Origin: Rhodanobacter sp. C06
Lineage (GTDB): Bacteria; Pseudomonadota; Gammaproteobacteria; Xanthomonadales; Rhodanobacteraceae
Length of the DNA: 57,156 nucleotides
Assembly: GCF_002001105.1 (NCBI RefSeq)
Contig: NZ_MUNP01000068.1
Span: 1-57,156, forward strand
Direction: 5' to 3'
Numbering within the stretch: the first letter of the stretch is position 1; each line of letters opens with the position of its first letter. The notes under the pieces are model-generated. The model had not been told where the DNA came from. It saw nothing but the letters and a program-made list of their open reading frames with translations, and did not search any database. Shown in pieces: positions 46,020 through 55,158 of this stretch. The translations under genes and the position numbers were made by a program.

Positions 46020-47267
46020 ATGACGGTGAGCCAGGCCGAGTTGCTGAAGGAATTGCGTATCGACAAGGACCAGCGCGACGACCATCGCCAAGGTCCCGTG
46101 CGCTGGCCGTGGATCGTGCTGGCGATCGTGCTGCTGCTGGCGCTGGCTGGTGCCGGCGCATGGTGGGCGATGAGTCATCGTGCGATCGAGGTGCAGACCG
46201 CCACCGCGGTGTCGCCGGCCAGCGATCCCGGTGCCGGCGCGGTGCTGCAGGCCACCGGCTACGTCACCGCACGGCGGCAGGCCACGGTGTCGGCGCAAAT
46301 CACCGGCACGCTCACCGCGGTGCTGATCGAGGAAGGCGACCACGTGAAGAAGGGCCAGGTGCTGGCCCGGCTGGACGACAGCGCCTACAAGGCCGCGCTG
46401 GACGTGGCGAAGGCGCAGGCCGCCGCGGCGCACGCACTGGTGGCGCAATACCAGGCGCAGCTGGCGCAGAACGAGCGCGACGCGACGCGCCAGCAGTCGC
46501 TGGCCGCGCAGGGGCTGGTGCCGAAACAGACGGCCGAACAGGCGCGAACCCTGGTCGACAGCACGCGCGCGCAGCTGGTGTCGCAGCAGAAACAGGTGGC
46601 CGCGGCCGATGCGCAAGTGGTCGAGGCGCAGGTCAATTTCGACTACTGCGTGATCCGCGCGCCGTTCGACGGCGTGATCACCACCAAGGACGCCCAGGTG
46701 GGCGAGATCGTCTCGCCGTTCTCCGCCGGCGGCGGCTTCACCCGCACCGGCATCGGCACGATCGTCGACATGGATTCGCTGGAGGTAGACGTGGACGTCA
46801 ACGAGGCCTACATCGGCCGCGTGAAGCCGGACATGCCCGCCGAGGCGGTGCTGGACGCCTACCCGGACTGGAAGATCCCCGCCCACGTGATCGCCATCGT
46901 GCCCGCCGCGGACCGCGGCAAGGCCACGGTGAAGGTGCGCGTGGCACTGGAAAAGAAGGACGCACGCATCGTGCCCGACATGGGCGTGCGGGTGTCCTTC
47001 CTCGAACAGAAGGCCACGGCCGTGGCGCAAGCGCCGAAGGGCGTGCTGGTGCCGGCCAAGGCGATCGCGCAGCGTGACGGCCGCAGCGTGGTGTTCGTGG
47101 TCGCCGGCGGCAAGGCGCAGCTGCGCGCGGTGCAGCCGGCGGCGCAAAACTACGGCGACATGAAGCTGATCCCGGACGCGCTGCAGGCCGGCGACGCGGT
47201 GGTGCTGACGCCGCCGGCCGCGCTGCGCGACGGCGCGGATGTCCGGACGGAAACGGCGAAACCCTGA
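46020..47267 (+). CDS. ABC-exporter periplasmic adaptor, MacA/HlyD-like
   Basis: A 415-residue membrane fusion protein. A charged cytoplasmic N-terminus (about 1-28) precedes one membrane helix (about 29-52). Lipoyl halves (ATGYVTARRQATVSAQITG and VNFDYCVIRAPFDGVITT) flank a coiled-coil hairpin (about 120-205). A beta-barrel and membrane-proximal part then end the protein. It heads the operon with an ATPase and two permeases, resembling MacA of MacAB-type exporters. GGAG lies 8 nt before ATG 46020. Confidence 0.93.
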   Translation: MTVSQAELLKELRIDKDQRDDHRQGPVRWPWIVLAIVLLLALAGAGAWWAMSHRAIEVQTATAVSPASDPGAGAVLQATGYVTARRQATVSAQITGTLTAVLIEEGDHVKKGQVLARLDDSAYKAALDVAKAQAAAAHALVAQYQAQLAQNERDATRQQSLAAQGLVPKQTAEQARTLVDSTRAQLVSQQKQVAAADAQVVEAQVNFDYCVIRAPFDGVITTKDAQVGEIVSPFSAGGGFTRTGIGTIVDMDSLEVDVDVNEAYIGRVKPDMPAEAVLDAYPDWKIPAHVIAIVPAADRGKATVKVRVALEKKDARIVPDMGVRVSFLEQKATAVAQAPKGVLVPAKAIAQRDGRSVVFVVAGGKAQLRAVQPAAQNYGDMKLIPDALQAGDAVVLTPPAALRDGADVRTETAKP

Positions 47268-47272
47268 TTGTT

Positions 47273-47349
47273 GCAGGAGCGCACCCTGTGCGCGATCGTT
47301 CCAGCGCTTGACCGAAGCAAAAGCCATCGCGCACTGGGTGCGCTCCTAC
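47273..47349. repeat. REPIN-like inverted pair between adaptor and ATPase genes
   Basis: GCAGGAGCGCACCCTGTGCG and CGCACTGGGTGCGCTCCTAC form outer arms around a 37-nt middle part (GATCGTTCCAGCGCTTG region). The element is of the same family as 50588 and 53384. It fills most of the 119-bp gap inside the operon. Confidence 0.88.
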
Positions 47350-47386
47350 CGGCTCGAAAAATGCAGGCACACATCGGAGACACACC

Positions 47387-48073
<687 letters not shown>

Positions 48074-48083
48074 GGATGGCGCC

Positions 48084-49250
48084 ATGAAATACTTCCATCT
48101 CATCTGGGCCGCGCTGTTCCGGCGCAAGACCCGCACCATCCTCACCCTGGTGTCGATCGTCGCGGCGTTCCTGCTGTTCGGCATGCTGGACGCGGTGCGC
48201 ACCTCGTTCGACCAGGCCGGGCAGAGCGCGAACGGCGCCGAGCGCCTGCAGACCGGCTCGAAGCTGTCCTTCATCCAGACCTTGCCGCAGGCGCTGGGCG
48301 CGCGCATCGCCCAGGTGCCCGGCGTGAAGGCGGTGACCTACGCGAACTGGTTCGGCGGCGCCTACCAGGACCCGCACAACCAGGTCTTCAGCTTCGCGGT
48401 GGCGCCGAACTATCTCGACCTCTACCCCGAGATCGCGGTGGACCCGGCGCAGCGCAAGACCTTCGACGACACGCGCACCGGTGCGCTGGTTGGCGAGGCG
48501 CTGGCGAAGAAGTTCGGCTGGAAAGTGGGCGACAAGATCCCGCTGCAGTCCACCATCTTCCCGGACAAGAGCGGCAACAAGACCTGGACCTTCGACATCG
48601 TCGGCATCATGCACGCGAAGGACAAGAAGAGCGCGGGCTTCTACGACCAGATGTTCCTGCTGCACTGGAAGTATTTCGACGAGACCACGCCGTACAACCG
48701 CGGCACCGTGGGCTGGTACGTCACCCGCGTGGCCGACGTGAACCAGGCCGATCGCGTGGCGCGGGCGATCGACGCGCTGTCGGCGAACTCCGACCACGAG
48801 ACGCGCACGCAGACCGAGCAGGCCGCCACCGCGAACTGGATGAAGCAGCTCGCCGACATCGGCCTGATCGTGGGCTCGATCATGGGCGCGGTGTTCTTCA
48901 CCCTGCTGCTGTTGTCGGGCAACACCATGATGCAGGCGGTGCGCGAGCGCACCTCGGAGCTGGCGGTACTGAAGACGATCGGCTTCTCCAGCCGCAGCGT
49001 GCTGGCGATGGTGCTGGCCGAATCGGTGCTGCTGCTGCTGATCGGCGGCGTGCTCGGCCTGGGGCTGGCCGCGGTGCTGATCCCCGGCGTCAGCGCGAAC
49101 AGCGGTGGCATGCTCAACCTGCCCACCGTGGGCGCCGGCAGCTGGGTGCTGGGCCTGGTGCTGATGGTGCTGATCGGCTTGCTGGTGGGCGCGCTGCCGG
49201 CAGTGCGCGCGATGCGGCTCAATATCGTCGACGCGCTGGCCGGGCGCTGA
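48084..49250 (+). CDS. FtsX/MacB-type ABC permease 1
   Basis: A 388-residue permease. One N-terminal helix (about 15-35) is followed by a large periplasmic MacB-core domain (about 40-265) and three C-terminal helices near 275-295, 325-345 and 355-375. The FtsX segment [21 protein letters not shown] follows the second helix. GAGGA precedes the ATG by 7 nt, and the gene starts 10 bp after the ATPase stop. Confidence 0.93.
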   Translation: MKYFHLIWAALFRRKTRTILTLVSIVAAFLLFGMLDAVRTSFDQAGQSANGAERLQTGSKLSFIQTLPQALGARIAQVPGVKAVTYANWFGGAYQDPHNQVFSFAVAPNYLDLYPEIAVDPAQRKTFDDTRTGALVGEALAKKFGWKVGDKIPLQSTIFPDKSGNKTWTFDIVGIMHAKDKKSAGFYDQMFLLHWKYFDETTPYNRGTVGWYVTRVADVNQADRVARAIDALSANSDHETRTQTEQAATANWMKQLADIGLIVGSIMGAVFFTLLLLSGNTMMQAVRERTSELAVLKTIGFSSRSVLAMVLAESVLLLLIGGVLGLGLAAVLIPGVSANSGGMLNLPTVGAGSWVLGLVLMVLIGLLVGALPAVRAMRLNIVDALAGR

Positions 49251-49260
49251 GGAGAACACC

Positions 49261-50580
49261 ATGAAAAGGTTTTTCGTCAATCTGGGCCTGCTGATCGCGC
49301 TGGCCGTGGCGCTGGCGATCTGGGTGAAGCTGCCGTGGCCGGTCGTGCTGGCGCTGGTGGTGCTCGGCGCGCTGTGGATGGCGTTCACCCGCCACGGCCG
49401 GCAGGCCGCCTCGGTCACCGGCGTGGGCATCAGCACGCTGCGCCAGCGGCTGGGTTCGTCCGCGGTGATCGTGATCGGCATTGCCGGCGTGGTCGGCGTG
49501 CTGGTAGCGCTGCTGGCGATGGGCGAGGGCTACAGCGAGACGCTGCGCAAGACCGGCAACGCCGACACCGCCATCGTGATGCGCGGCGCCTCGGCCTCCG
49601 AGGTGATGTCGGTGCTCGACCACGACAGCATCGTGCAGATCGTGCAGACGCCCGGCATCGCGCGCGACGCCAAGGGCCAGCCGCTGGCCTCGCCGGAACT
49701 GGTGGTGGCCGCGAACCTGCCGATGAAGGGCGGCAGCGCCGACGACGAGGGCAGCGTGCAGCTGCGCGGCGTGGGCGACGAGGCCTGGGCGGTGCGGCCG
49801 CAGGTGAAGATCATCGAAGGGCGCAAGTTCAACCCGGGCATGCGCGAGCTGGACGTGGGCAAGGGCGCGGCGCAGCAATTCGCCGGCCTGGTGCCCGGCC
49901 ACCAAGTGCGCCTCGGCAGCCAGCTGTGGACCGTGGTCGGTGTATTCGCCTCCGGCGACGCGATGGATTCGGAAGTGTGGGGCGATGCCAACGTGGTCGC
50001 CGACACCTACCGCCGCGGCAGCAGCCGCGCCTCGGTCGTGGCGAAGCTCGCCAATCCGCAGGCGTTCGACGCGTTCAAGGCCGCACTGGCGGCGAACCCG
50101 CAGCTGAAGGTGGACACCGACACCACGCTCGCCTACTACGCCAAGCAGTCCGAGGGCATGAGCACGGTGATCCGCATCATGGGCATCACGGTGGGCCTGA
50201 TCATGGCGATCGGCGCGATGTTCGGCGCGCTCAACACCATGTTCGCCGCGGTGGCCACGCGCGCCCGCGAGATCGCCACGTTGCGCGCGATCGGCTTCCG
50301 CGGCCTGCCGGTGGTGGTGGCGGTGATGCTGGAGACCATGCTGCTGGCCCTGCTCGGCGGCGTCATCGGCGGCGCGCTGGCCTGGCTGGTCTTCAATGGC
50401 TACGGCGCCTCCACCCTGGCCGCCGGCACGGTGGGCAAGCTCAGCTTCGAGCTGGCGGTGACGCCCGCGCTGCTCTGGACGGGGCTGAAGTGGGCGCTGG
50501 CGATCGGCTTCGTCGGCGGCCTGTTCCCCGCCGTGCGCGCCGCGAGGCTACCGGTGACCACGGCGCTGCGCGAACTCTGA
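49261..50580 (+). CDS. FtsX/MacB-type ABC permease 2
   Basis: A 439-residue permease paralogous to its neighbour, with an extra N-terminal part: two short helices at about 5-22 and 24-40 precede the usual first helix (about 70-90). The periplasmic domain (about 95-300) has VRPQVKIIEGRKFNPGMREL. The FtsX block reads RAREIATLRAIGFRGLPVVVAV, with the other helices around it. TGAGGAGAACACC directly precedes the ATG. Two dissimilar permeases suggest a heterodimeric exporter. Confidence 0.93.
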   Translation: MKRFFVNLGLLIALAVALAIWVKLPWPVVLALVVLGALWMAFTRHGRQAASVTGVGISTLRQRLGSSAVIVIGIAGVVGVLVALLAMGEGYSETLRKTGNADTAIVMRGASASEVMSVLDHDSIVQIVQTPGIARDAKGQPLASPELVVAANLPMKGGSADDEGSVQLRGVGDEAWAVRPQVKIIEGRKFNPGMRELDVGKGAAQQFAGLVPGHQVRLGSQLWTVVGVFASGDAMDSEVWGDANVVADTYRRGSSRASVVAKLANPQAFDAFKAALAANPQLKVDTDTTLAYYAKQSEGMSTVIRIMGITVGLIMAIGAMFGALNTMFAAVATRAREIATLRAIGFRGLPVVVAVMLETMLLALLGGVIGGALAWLVFNGYGASTLAAGTVGKLSFELAVTPALLWTGLKWALAIGFVGGLFPAVRAARLPVTTALREL

Positions 50581-50587
50581 TGCGACT

Positions 50588-50653
50588 GTAGGAGCGCACC
50601 CTGTGCGCGAATGGCTCTTGACGAAGAGCGTTCGCGCACAAGGTGCGCTCTAC
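50588..50653. repeat. REPIN-like inverted pair supplying the atoE-like stop codon
   Basis: GTAGGAGCGCACCCTGTGCG and CGCACAAGGTGCGCTCTAC are arranged head to head. On the minus strand the right-hand GTAGAGCGC provides the TAG stop (50650-50652) of the AtoE-like gene. It lies between convergent genes. Confidence 0.88.
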
Positions 50654-52065
50654 GGCATCACCGGTGGCACGTATTGCAGCGTCAACCCCAGCAGCCACAG
50701 CAGCCCCAGCACCAGCGGCACATGCACCAAGAGCTGCATGAAGGTGTAGCCCACCACGTCGCGCGCCTTCAGGCCCAGCACGCCCAGCAGGGGCAGCATC
50801 CAGAACGGGTTGATCAGGTTGGGCAGCGCCTCGGCGGCGTTGTAGACCTGCACCGCCCAGCCCAGGTGCACGTGCAGGTCGTTCGCCGCCTGCATCACGT
50901 AGGGCGCCTCCACCAGCCACTTGCCGCCGCCGGACGGCACGAAGAAACCGAGGATGGCCGAGTAGGCGCCCATCACCGCGGGGAAGCTGTCGGTACTGGC
51001 CACGTGCACGAACAGCTGCGACAGCCGGTGCGCCAGCGTGACGCCGCCCGCACCCTGCGCGTGGGTGAGCAGGGCAGCGATGCCGCCGTACAACGGAAAC
51101 TGGATCAGCACGCCGGCGGTGCTCGGCACCGAACGCGCCACCGCGTCCAGGAAGCTGCGCGGACGCCAATGCAGCAGCAGGCCCACGGTGAGGAACAGGA
51201 AGTTGTAGGTGTTGAGGCTGGCGATCGCGCTCACCGCCTGCTTGGTGGCGAACTCGTGCGCGAGCCAGCCCAGCCCCAGCAGGCCGATCAGCACCGAGAG
51301 CAGCGGGCTGTATTCCAGCCACTCGCCGGGGCGCGTGCGTGGCGGCAGGTCCGGCACGGCCGTCGCCTCGCTGACGCCGAAATAGTGCGCCGTGCGCGCA
51401 TTGCGGTCCGATGGCGCGGTGAGCCAGCACACCAGCAGCGACGCCGCGATCAGGCAGGCGGTGAGCGCGAAGGACTGCCACAGGAAGATCGTGCTGGTGA
51501 ACGGCAGCACGCCGGTGATCGCCAGCAGGCCCGGTGGCATGCTCGCCGGGTTCGCTTGCAACTGCGCCGCCGAGGAGGACAGGCCCATCGCCCACACCGC
51601 GCCCAGGCCCAGGTAGGCCGCCGCGCCGGCCGCGCGGTAATCCATGCGCAGATCCTCGCGCCGCGCCAGCGCGCGCACCAGCAGGCCGCCGAACACCAGC
51701 GAGAAGCCCCAGGACAGCAGCGAGGCCAGCATGCTCACCAGCGCCACGTAGCAGATCGCGCCGCGGCCGCTCTTCGGCACCCGCGTCAGCAGGTCGATGA
51801 AGCGCGCCACCACCGGCGCGGTGGCCACCACGTAGCCGCCGATCACCACGAAGGCCATCTGCATGGTGAACGGAATCAGGCTCCAGAAGCCATCGCCGAA
51901 CGCGTTCACCGTGGCCACCGGCGTCGAGCCGAAGGCCAGCGCAGCGATCGCCACGATCACCACGCCCAGCGCCGCGAACACCCAGGCATCGGGGAACCAG
52001 CGCTCCGACCACGCCGCGCTGCGCAGCGCCAGGCGCGCCATCCAGCCTTCGTTCGTGGAGTTCAT
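50650..52065 (-). CDS. Short-chain fatty acid transporter, AtoE-like
   Basis: A 471-residue polytopic membrane protein of the AtoE/TIGR00366 family. Segments such as FVVIGGYVVATAPVVARFID, LLSWGFSLVFGGLLVRALAR and GFFVPSGGGKWLVEAPYVM are typical. An N-terminal 22-residue cytoplasmic start (MNSTNEGWMARLALRSAAW) precedes the first helix. E. coli AtoE (440) takes up short-chain fatty acids such as acetoacetate or butyrate. The upstream ORF extension (to 52203) is dropped because it reads through a repeat. AGGAAG lies about 10 nt before the ATG. Confidence 0.9.
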   Translation of the reverse strand: MNSTNEGWMARLALRSAAWSERWFPDAWVFAALGVVIVAIAALAFGSTPVATVNAFGDGFWSLIPFTMQMAFVVIGGYVVATAPVVARFIDLLTRVPKSGRGAICYVALVSMLASLLSWGFSLVFGGLLVRALARREDLRMDYRAAGAAAYLGLGAVWAMGLSSSAAQLQANPASMPPGLLAITGVLPFTSTIFLWQSFALTACLIAASLLVCWLTAPSDRNARTAHYFGVSEATAVPDLPPRTRPGEWLEYSPLLSVLIGLLGLGWLAHEFATKQAVSAIASLNTYNFLFLTVGLLLHWRPRSFLDAVARSVPSTAGVLIQFPLYGGIAALLTHAQGAGGVTLAHRLSQLFVHVASTDSFPAVMGAYSAILGFFVPSGGGKWLVEAPYVMQAANDLHVHLGWAVQVYNAAEALPNLINPFWMLPLLGVLGLKARDVVGYTFMQLLVHVPLVLGLLWLLGLTLQYVPPVMP

Positions 52066-52169
52066 GCCCCGACTTCCTCTCATGCGATGCCGCGGGCATG
52101 GTGGCGCGCGGCCGGCGCGCGGGGCAAGCCGACCAAGGTCGATGCGCACGCGCGGCGAAATCTCGGCCC

Positions 52170-52234
52170 GTAGGTCGGGATTCATCCCGACCGGGCTTGC
52201 CAAGGAACTGGTGTCGGGATGAATCCCGACCTAC
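52170..52234. repeat. Inverted repeat pair GTAGGTCGGGATTCATCCCG
   Basis: Two near-perfect copies of GTAGGTCGGGATTCATCCCG in opposite orientation flank about 20 nt. Each arm is itself a hairpin (TCGGGAT/ATCCCGA). The head-to-head layout matches a REPIN, but the REP type differs from the GTAGGAGCGC elements nearby. It lies in the 210-bp gap between the AtoE-like and EamA genes. Confidence 0.88.
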
Positions 52235-52275
52235 GGTATGCAGTCTGTTGGAGGGCGCTCGCGCGCGGTGCAGCC

Positions 52276-53196
52276 TTACGCGCGCCGTCGCTGCCGCGCC
52301 AGCGTGATCGCCGCCACGCCGAGCAGGATCACCGCCATGCCCGCGAGTTCGAACGGCCCGATGTGTTCGCCCGCCAGCAGCATGCCGAACAGCACGGCCA
52401 CCGGCGGGTTTACGTAGGCGTAGCTGGTGGCGAGCACGGGGCGCGCGTGCTTGAGCACGTAGAGGTAGGCGCTGAAGCCGATCAGCGAGCCCACCACCAC
52501 CAGATAGGCCAGCGCGAGGTTCGCATGCAGCGCGGGATGCGCAGGCAGGTGCTCGCCGTGGCCGAGGCCCATCAGCAGCAGCGCCGCGCTGCCGCACAGC
52601 ATCTGCGCGGCGGTGTTCATCGGCCCGGCCGGCATGTCCTGCTGCTTGCTCCACACCGAGCCGAACGCCCACGCCGCGGCGGCCACCAGCAGCGCCAGTG
52701 CGGCGATACGCGAGCCGGAGAGGTCGCCGCCGAGATTGAGCACGATCACGCCGGCGAAACCGACCAGCAGGCCCAGCGCCTCGCGCCGGTTCGGCCGGTG
52801 CCCGTACCAGCTGCCGAACAGCGCGGCGAACAGCGGCATGCTGGCCACCGCCACCGCGGCGATGCCCGAGCTCACGCGCTCCTCGGCAAAGCACACCAAG
52901 CCGTTGCCGAGACCAAGCAGCAGCACGCCGACCACCGCCGCGTTGCGCCACTGCCGCCCGGTGGGCGCTGCCACGCCGCGCAGGCGCAAGAAGCCGAACA
53001 ACAGCGTGCCGGCGATCAGGAAGCGCACGCCGGCCAGAAGGAACGGCGGCCAGCTCGCCAGCGCTAAACGGATGCCGAGATAGGTCGAGCCCCAGATCAC
53101 GTACAGCGCCAGCAGGCCCAGCGGCACCAGCAGGCGGGAGCGGTCGACGGCGGCGTTTCCCGCGCCGCTGGCGGCGAGGGTGGTGGCATCGTTCAT
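52276..53196 (-). CDS. EamA/DMT superfamily permease, YedA-like
   Basis: A 306-residue protein with ten expected helices in two EamA repeats. LLALYVIWGSTYLGIRLALAS opens the first repeat and FGSVWSKQQDMPAGPMNTAA the second. YAYVNPPVAVLFGMLLAGE is the typical late motif. Substrates of this class include amino acids and metabolites, but none can be assigned here. ATG 53196 is preferred to 53349 since the upstream extension has no helix or start signal. Confidence 0.92.
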   Translation of the reverse strand: MNDATTLAASGAGNAAVDRSRLLVPLGLLALYVIWGSTYLGIRLALASWPPFLLAGVRFLIAGTLLFGFLRLRGVAAPTGRQWRNAAVVGVLLLGLGNGLVCFAEERVSSGIAAVAVASMPLFAALFGSWYGHRPNRREALGLLVGFAGVIVLNLGGDLSGSRIAALALLVAAAAWAFGSVWSKQQDMPAGPMNTAAQMLCGSAALLLMGLGHGEHLPAHPALHANLALAYLVVVGSLIGFSAYLYVLKHARPVLATSYAYVNPPVAVLFGMLLAGEHIGPFELAGMAVILLGVAAITLARQRRRA

Positions 53197-53383
53197 GACG
53201 GGACTCGGCAGAGGGGTGTTGCGCGCGGCGCAGTCTACCGGCAAGGAGCCATCCGGGACTTCGACCGCCGCCGCGCATCGTCGTGGGGGAACGGCGACAG
53301 CGTGGATGATGCAGGAGGCGCCCGCCTTGCGGTAGCGAGTCTTCCGCAAGGCAGGCTTGAGGCAGCGTCAAGGCGGGAGTCGT

Positions 53384-53460
53384 GTAGGAGCGCACCCTGG
53401 GCGCGAATGCTTTTGCTTCGATCAACGGCAGAGCATTCGCGCACAGGGTGCGCTCCTGCA
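53384..53460. repeat. REPIN-like inverted pair between the EamA and Ada genes
   Basis: GTAGGAGCGCACCCTGGGCG and CGCACAGGGTGCGCTCCTGC face each other over about 37 nt. Same family as 47273 and 50588. It lies 8 bp from the ada stop. Confidence 0.88.
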
Positions 53461-53468
53461 GGTGTCCG

Positions 53469-54329
53469 CTAGCGTTTCGCGCAGCGCCGCTCGCGCGCCA
53501 GCAATTCGCGCTTGCGCTCCACGCCCCAGCGCCAGCCGCCGGGCGTGCCGTCCTCGCGCACCACGCGGTGGCAAGGCACGAGTAGGGCGAGCCGGTTGTT
53601 GCCGCAGGCGTTCCCGACCGCGCGTGCAGCCTTCGGCGCGCCGATCGCGGCGGCCAGTTCGCCGTAGCTGCGCGTCTCGCCCGTGGGGATCTTCGTCAGC
53701 GCATCCCATACCCGCCACTGGAACGCGGTGGCTGCCACGTCCAGCGGCGGCGGCGCGGGTGCGGCGGCCTCGCTCCAGCCAAGATCGCTGGCGATGCGGG
53801 CGATCACCGCATCCAGCCATTCCTCGCGGCCCGCGTCCACGCGCTCGCGCTCGGCCTGCGGGAATTCGTCGGCGAGGCGTGCCTCCAGTTCGGCGTCATC
53901 CGCACCCAGGGTCACCGCGCAGATGCCACGCGCGGTGGCCGCCACCAGCAGGCGGCCCAGCGGCGTGGCGGTGGTGGTGTAGCGGATGCTGGCGCCCGCG
54001 CCGCCGGCGCGGTAGCTGGCCGGGGTCATGCCGAGCAGGCGGTCGCTGTGCTCGTAAACGCGGCTGCCGGAGCCGAAGCCGGCCTCGTACACCGCGTCGG
54101 TGACCGCCGCGCCGCCTTGCAGCGCCGCCTTGAACTGGCCGAAGCGACGGGCGCGATGGTATTCGGCCGGACTCACGCCATAGCGGCGGCGGAACGCGCG
54201 CTGCAGATGGCCGGGACTCAGTTGCGCGAACTGCGCCAATGCATCGAGCGTGGGCGCCGCGTCGGCGCGCTCGATGCGGGCGCGCACGCGTTCGAGGGTA
54301 TCGGCGAGGGGAGCGGGGCGGGCGTTCAT
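53469..54329 (-). CDS. Ada-like regulator/O6-methylguanine-DNA methyltransferase lacking the zinc domain
   Basis: A 286-residue protein. An AraC-type HTH domain (about 5-105, LSPGHLQRAFRRRYGVSPAEY, then VYEAGFGSGSRVYEHSDR) comes first. The methyltransferase domain has an N-terminal Ada-like part (TPLGRLLVAATARGICAVTLG) and the active site PCHR (Cys near 252, LLVPCHRVVREDGTPGG). The N-Ada Cys4 zinc domain that demethylates phosphotriesters is absent from this ORF, so classical Ada activation through that Cys is not possible. It can still repair O6-methylguanine directly. Confidence 0.92.
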   Translation of the reverse strand: MNARPAPLADTLERVRARIERADAAPTLDALAQFAQLSPGHLQRAFRRRYGVSPAEYHRARRFGQFKAALQGGAAVTDAVYEAGFGSGSRVYEHSDRLLGMTPASYRAGGAGASIRYTTTATPLGRLLVAATARGICAVTLGADDAELEARLADEFPQAERERVDAGREEWLDAVIARIASDLGWSEAAAPAPPPLDVAATAFQWRVWDALTKIPTGETRSYGELAAAIGAPKAARAVGNACGNNRLALLVPCHRVVREDGTPGGWRWGVERKRELLARERRCAKR

Positions 54330-54411
54330 GGCGTCATCCGGTGCTGCGTGCCGCCATGTTGTGCCGGGGCGACACTGGGCACCATCCGGATCCTGCGCTG
54401 GAGCAGGTTCT

Positions 54412-54687
54412 TCAGTGCGCGACCGGGCGACCCTGGCGGATCACCACGAACTCGCCTTCCAGCACGTCCGGCGCAGGCTTGTTCGGCGTGTTCGCTGCAG
54501 CCCGCGGCATGCGCGCCTGCTTCCACTGGCGCCATGCCAGCAGGATGGCGCCACCGATCAGCAACACGCCGGCCACGGCCAGGCCGAACACCAGCAGCAC
54601 ACCCAGCACGGCGACGCCGATCAGCAGCGACAGGGCGCGCACCAGCGGGTGGCGGGAGCGACGAGGCGAGGGCAGATGAAGGCGCAT
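54412..54687 (-). CDS. Small membrane protein, unknown function
   Basis: A 91-residue protein, not recognised. A basic N-terminus (MRLHLPSPRRSRHPLVRA) precedes one or two closely spaced hydrophobic helices (about 19-50, LSLLIGVAVLGVLLVFGLAV). It then has a basic linker and the C-terminal motif DVLEGEFVV. Hydrophobicity and the divergent position next to the Rieske gene support a real gene, but no function is assigned. Confidence 0.7.
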   Translation of the reverse strand: MRLHLPSPRRSRHPLVRALSLLIGVAVLGVLLVFGLAVAGVLLIGGAILLAWRQWKQARMPRAAANTPNKPAPDVLEGEFVVIRQGRPVAH

Positions 54688-54703
54688 GTGTTAAAAATCC
54701 GTG

Positions 54704-54712
54704 TGCTAAAAT
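54704..54712 (+). promoter_or_regulatory. Possible extended -10 promoter of the Rieske gene
   Basis: TGCTAAAAT (TGn plus TAAAAT) lies 54 bp before the ATG in the short gap to the divergent small gene. No good -35 match. Confidence 0.3.
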
Positions 54713-54765
54713 CAAGGACTTACGCGTGCAACGATGAGGCCATCCGGCCCGTAGGACAAGTGCCG

Positions 54766-55122
54766 ATGGACACCATTTCACCTATCTCGCTGCTGTGCCG
54801 GCTGGACGCGATTCCCGACGGCGGCGCCACCGCGATCGAGAACGTGGCCGCGCTGGCCGGCGAGAGCGTGATCGTCGATCGCCGCGGCGACACGGTGCGC
54901 GCCTGGCTCAACGTCTGCCCGCACGCCGGCCGCCGGCTGGACTACGCGCCGGGCCAGTTCCTGCTCAAGGACGAACTGCTGATCTGCGCCGTGCACGGCG
55001 CCAGCTTCGACCGCCGCGACGGCGTCTGCGTGGCCGGTCCCTGCCGCGGCGAACACCTGCGCGCGCTGGCGGTGGAACTGCGCGACGGCGAGGTGTGGCT
55101 TGTCCCTTGCGATCGTCCTTGA
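54766..55122 (+). CDS. Rieske [2Fe-2S] domain protein
   Basis: A 118-residue soluble Rieske ferredoxin-like protein. The cluster ligands are visible as C51-P-H53 and C74-A-V-H77 (NVCPHAGRRLDY, ICAVHGASF). It is a single domain like ferredoxin components of oxygenases or the YhfW/NirD-like small Rieske proteins; the redox partner is not present here. The last residues CDRP and the stop are encoded by a short repeat copy. Confidence 0.9.
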   Translation: MDTISPISLLCRLDAIPDGGATAIENVAALAGESVIVDRRGDTVRAWLNVCPHAGRRLDYAPGQFLLKDELLICAVHGASFDRRDGVCVAGPCRGEHLRALAVELRDGEVWLVPCDRP

Positions 55123-55158
55123 TCGCAGAATCAAACAGGCTCTTGGTCGCACTCCTCA
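55104..55158. repeat. Short-form family 2 repeat supplying two stop codons
   Basis: The sequence begins CCTTGCGATCGTCCTTGATC, continues GCAGAATCAAACAGG and ends TTGGTCGCACTCCTCA. It matches the short units in batD, with the same internal deletion. It holds the stop of the Rieske gene (TGA 55120-55122) and, on the other strand, that of the SLC13 gene (TGA 55158-55156). Confidence 0.8.

Noticed and set aside
54048-54737. Plus-strand ORFs antisense to the Ada-like gene
   Set aside because: They oppose the real gene with its PCHR site and have Arg/Ala-rich products.
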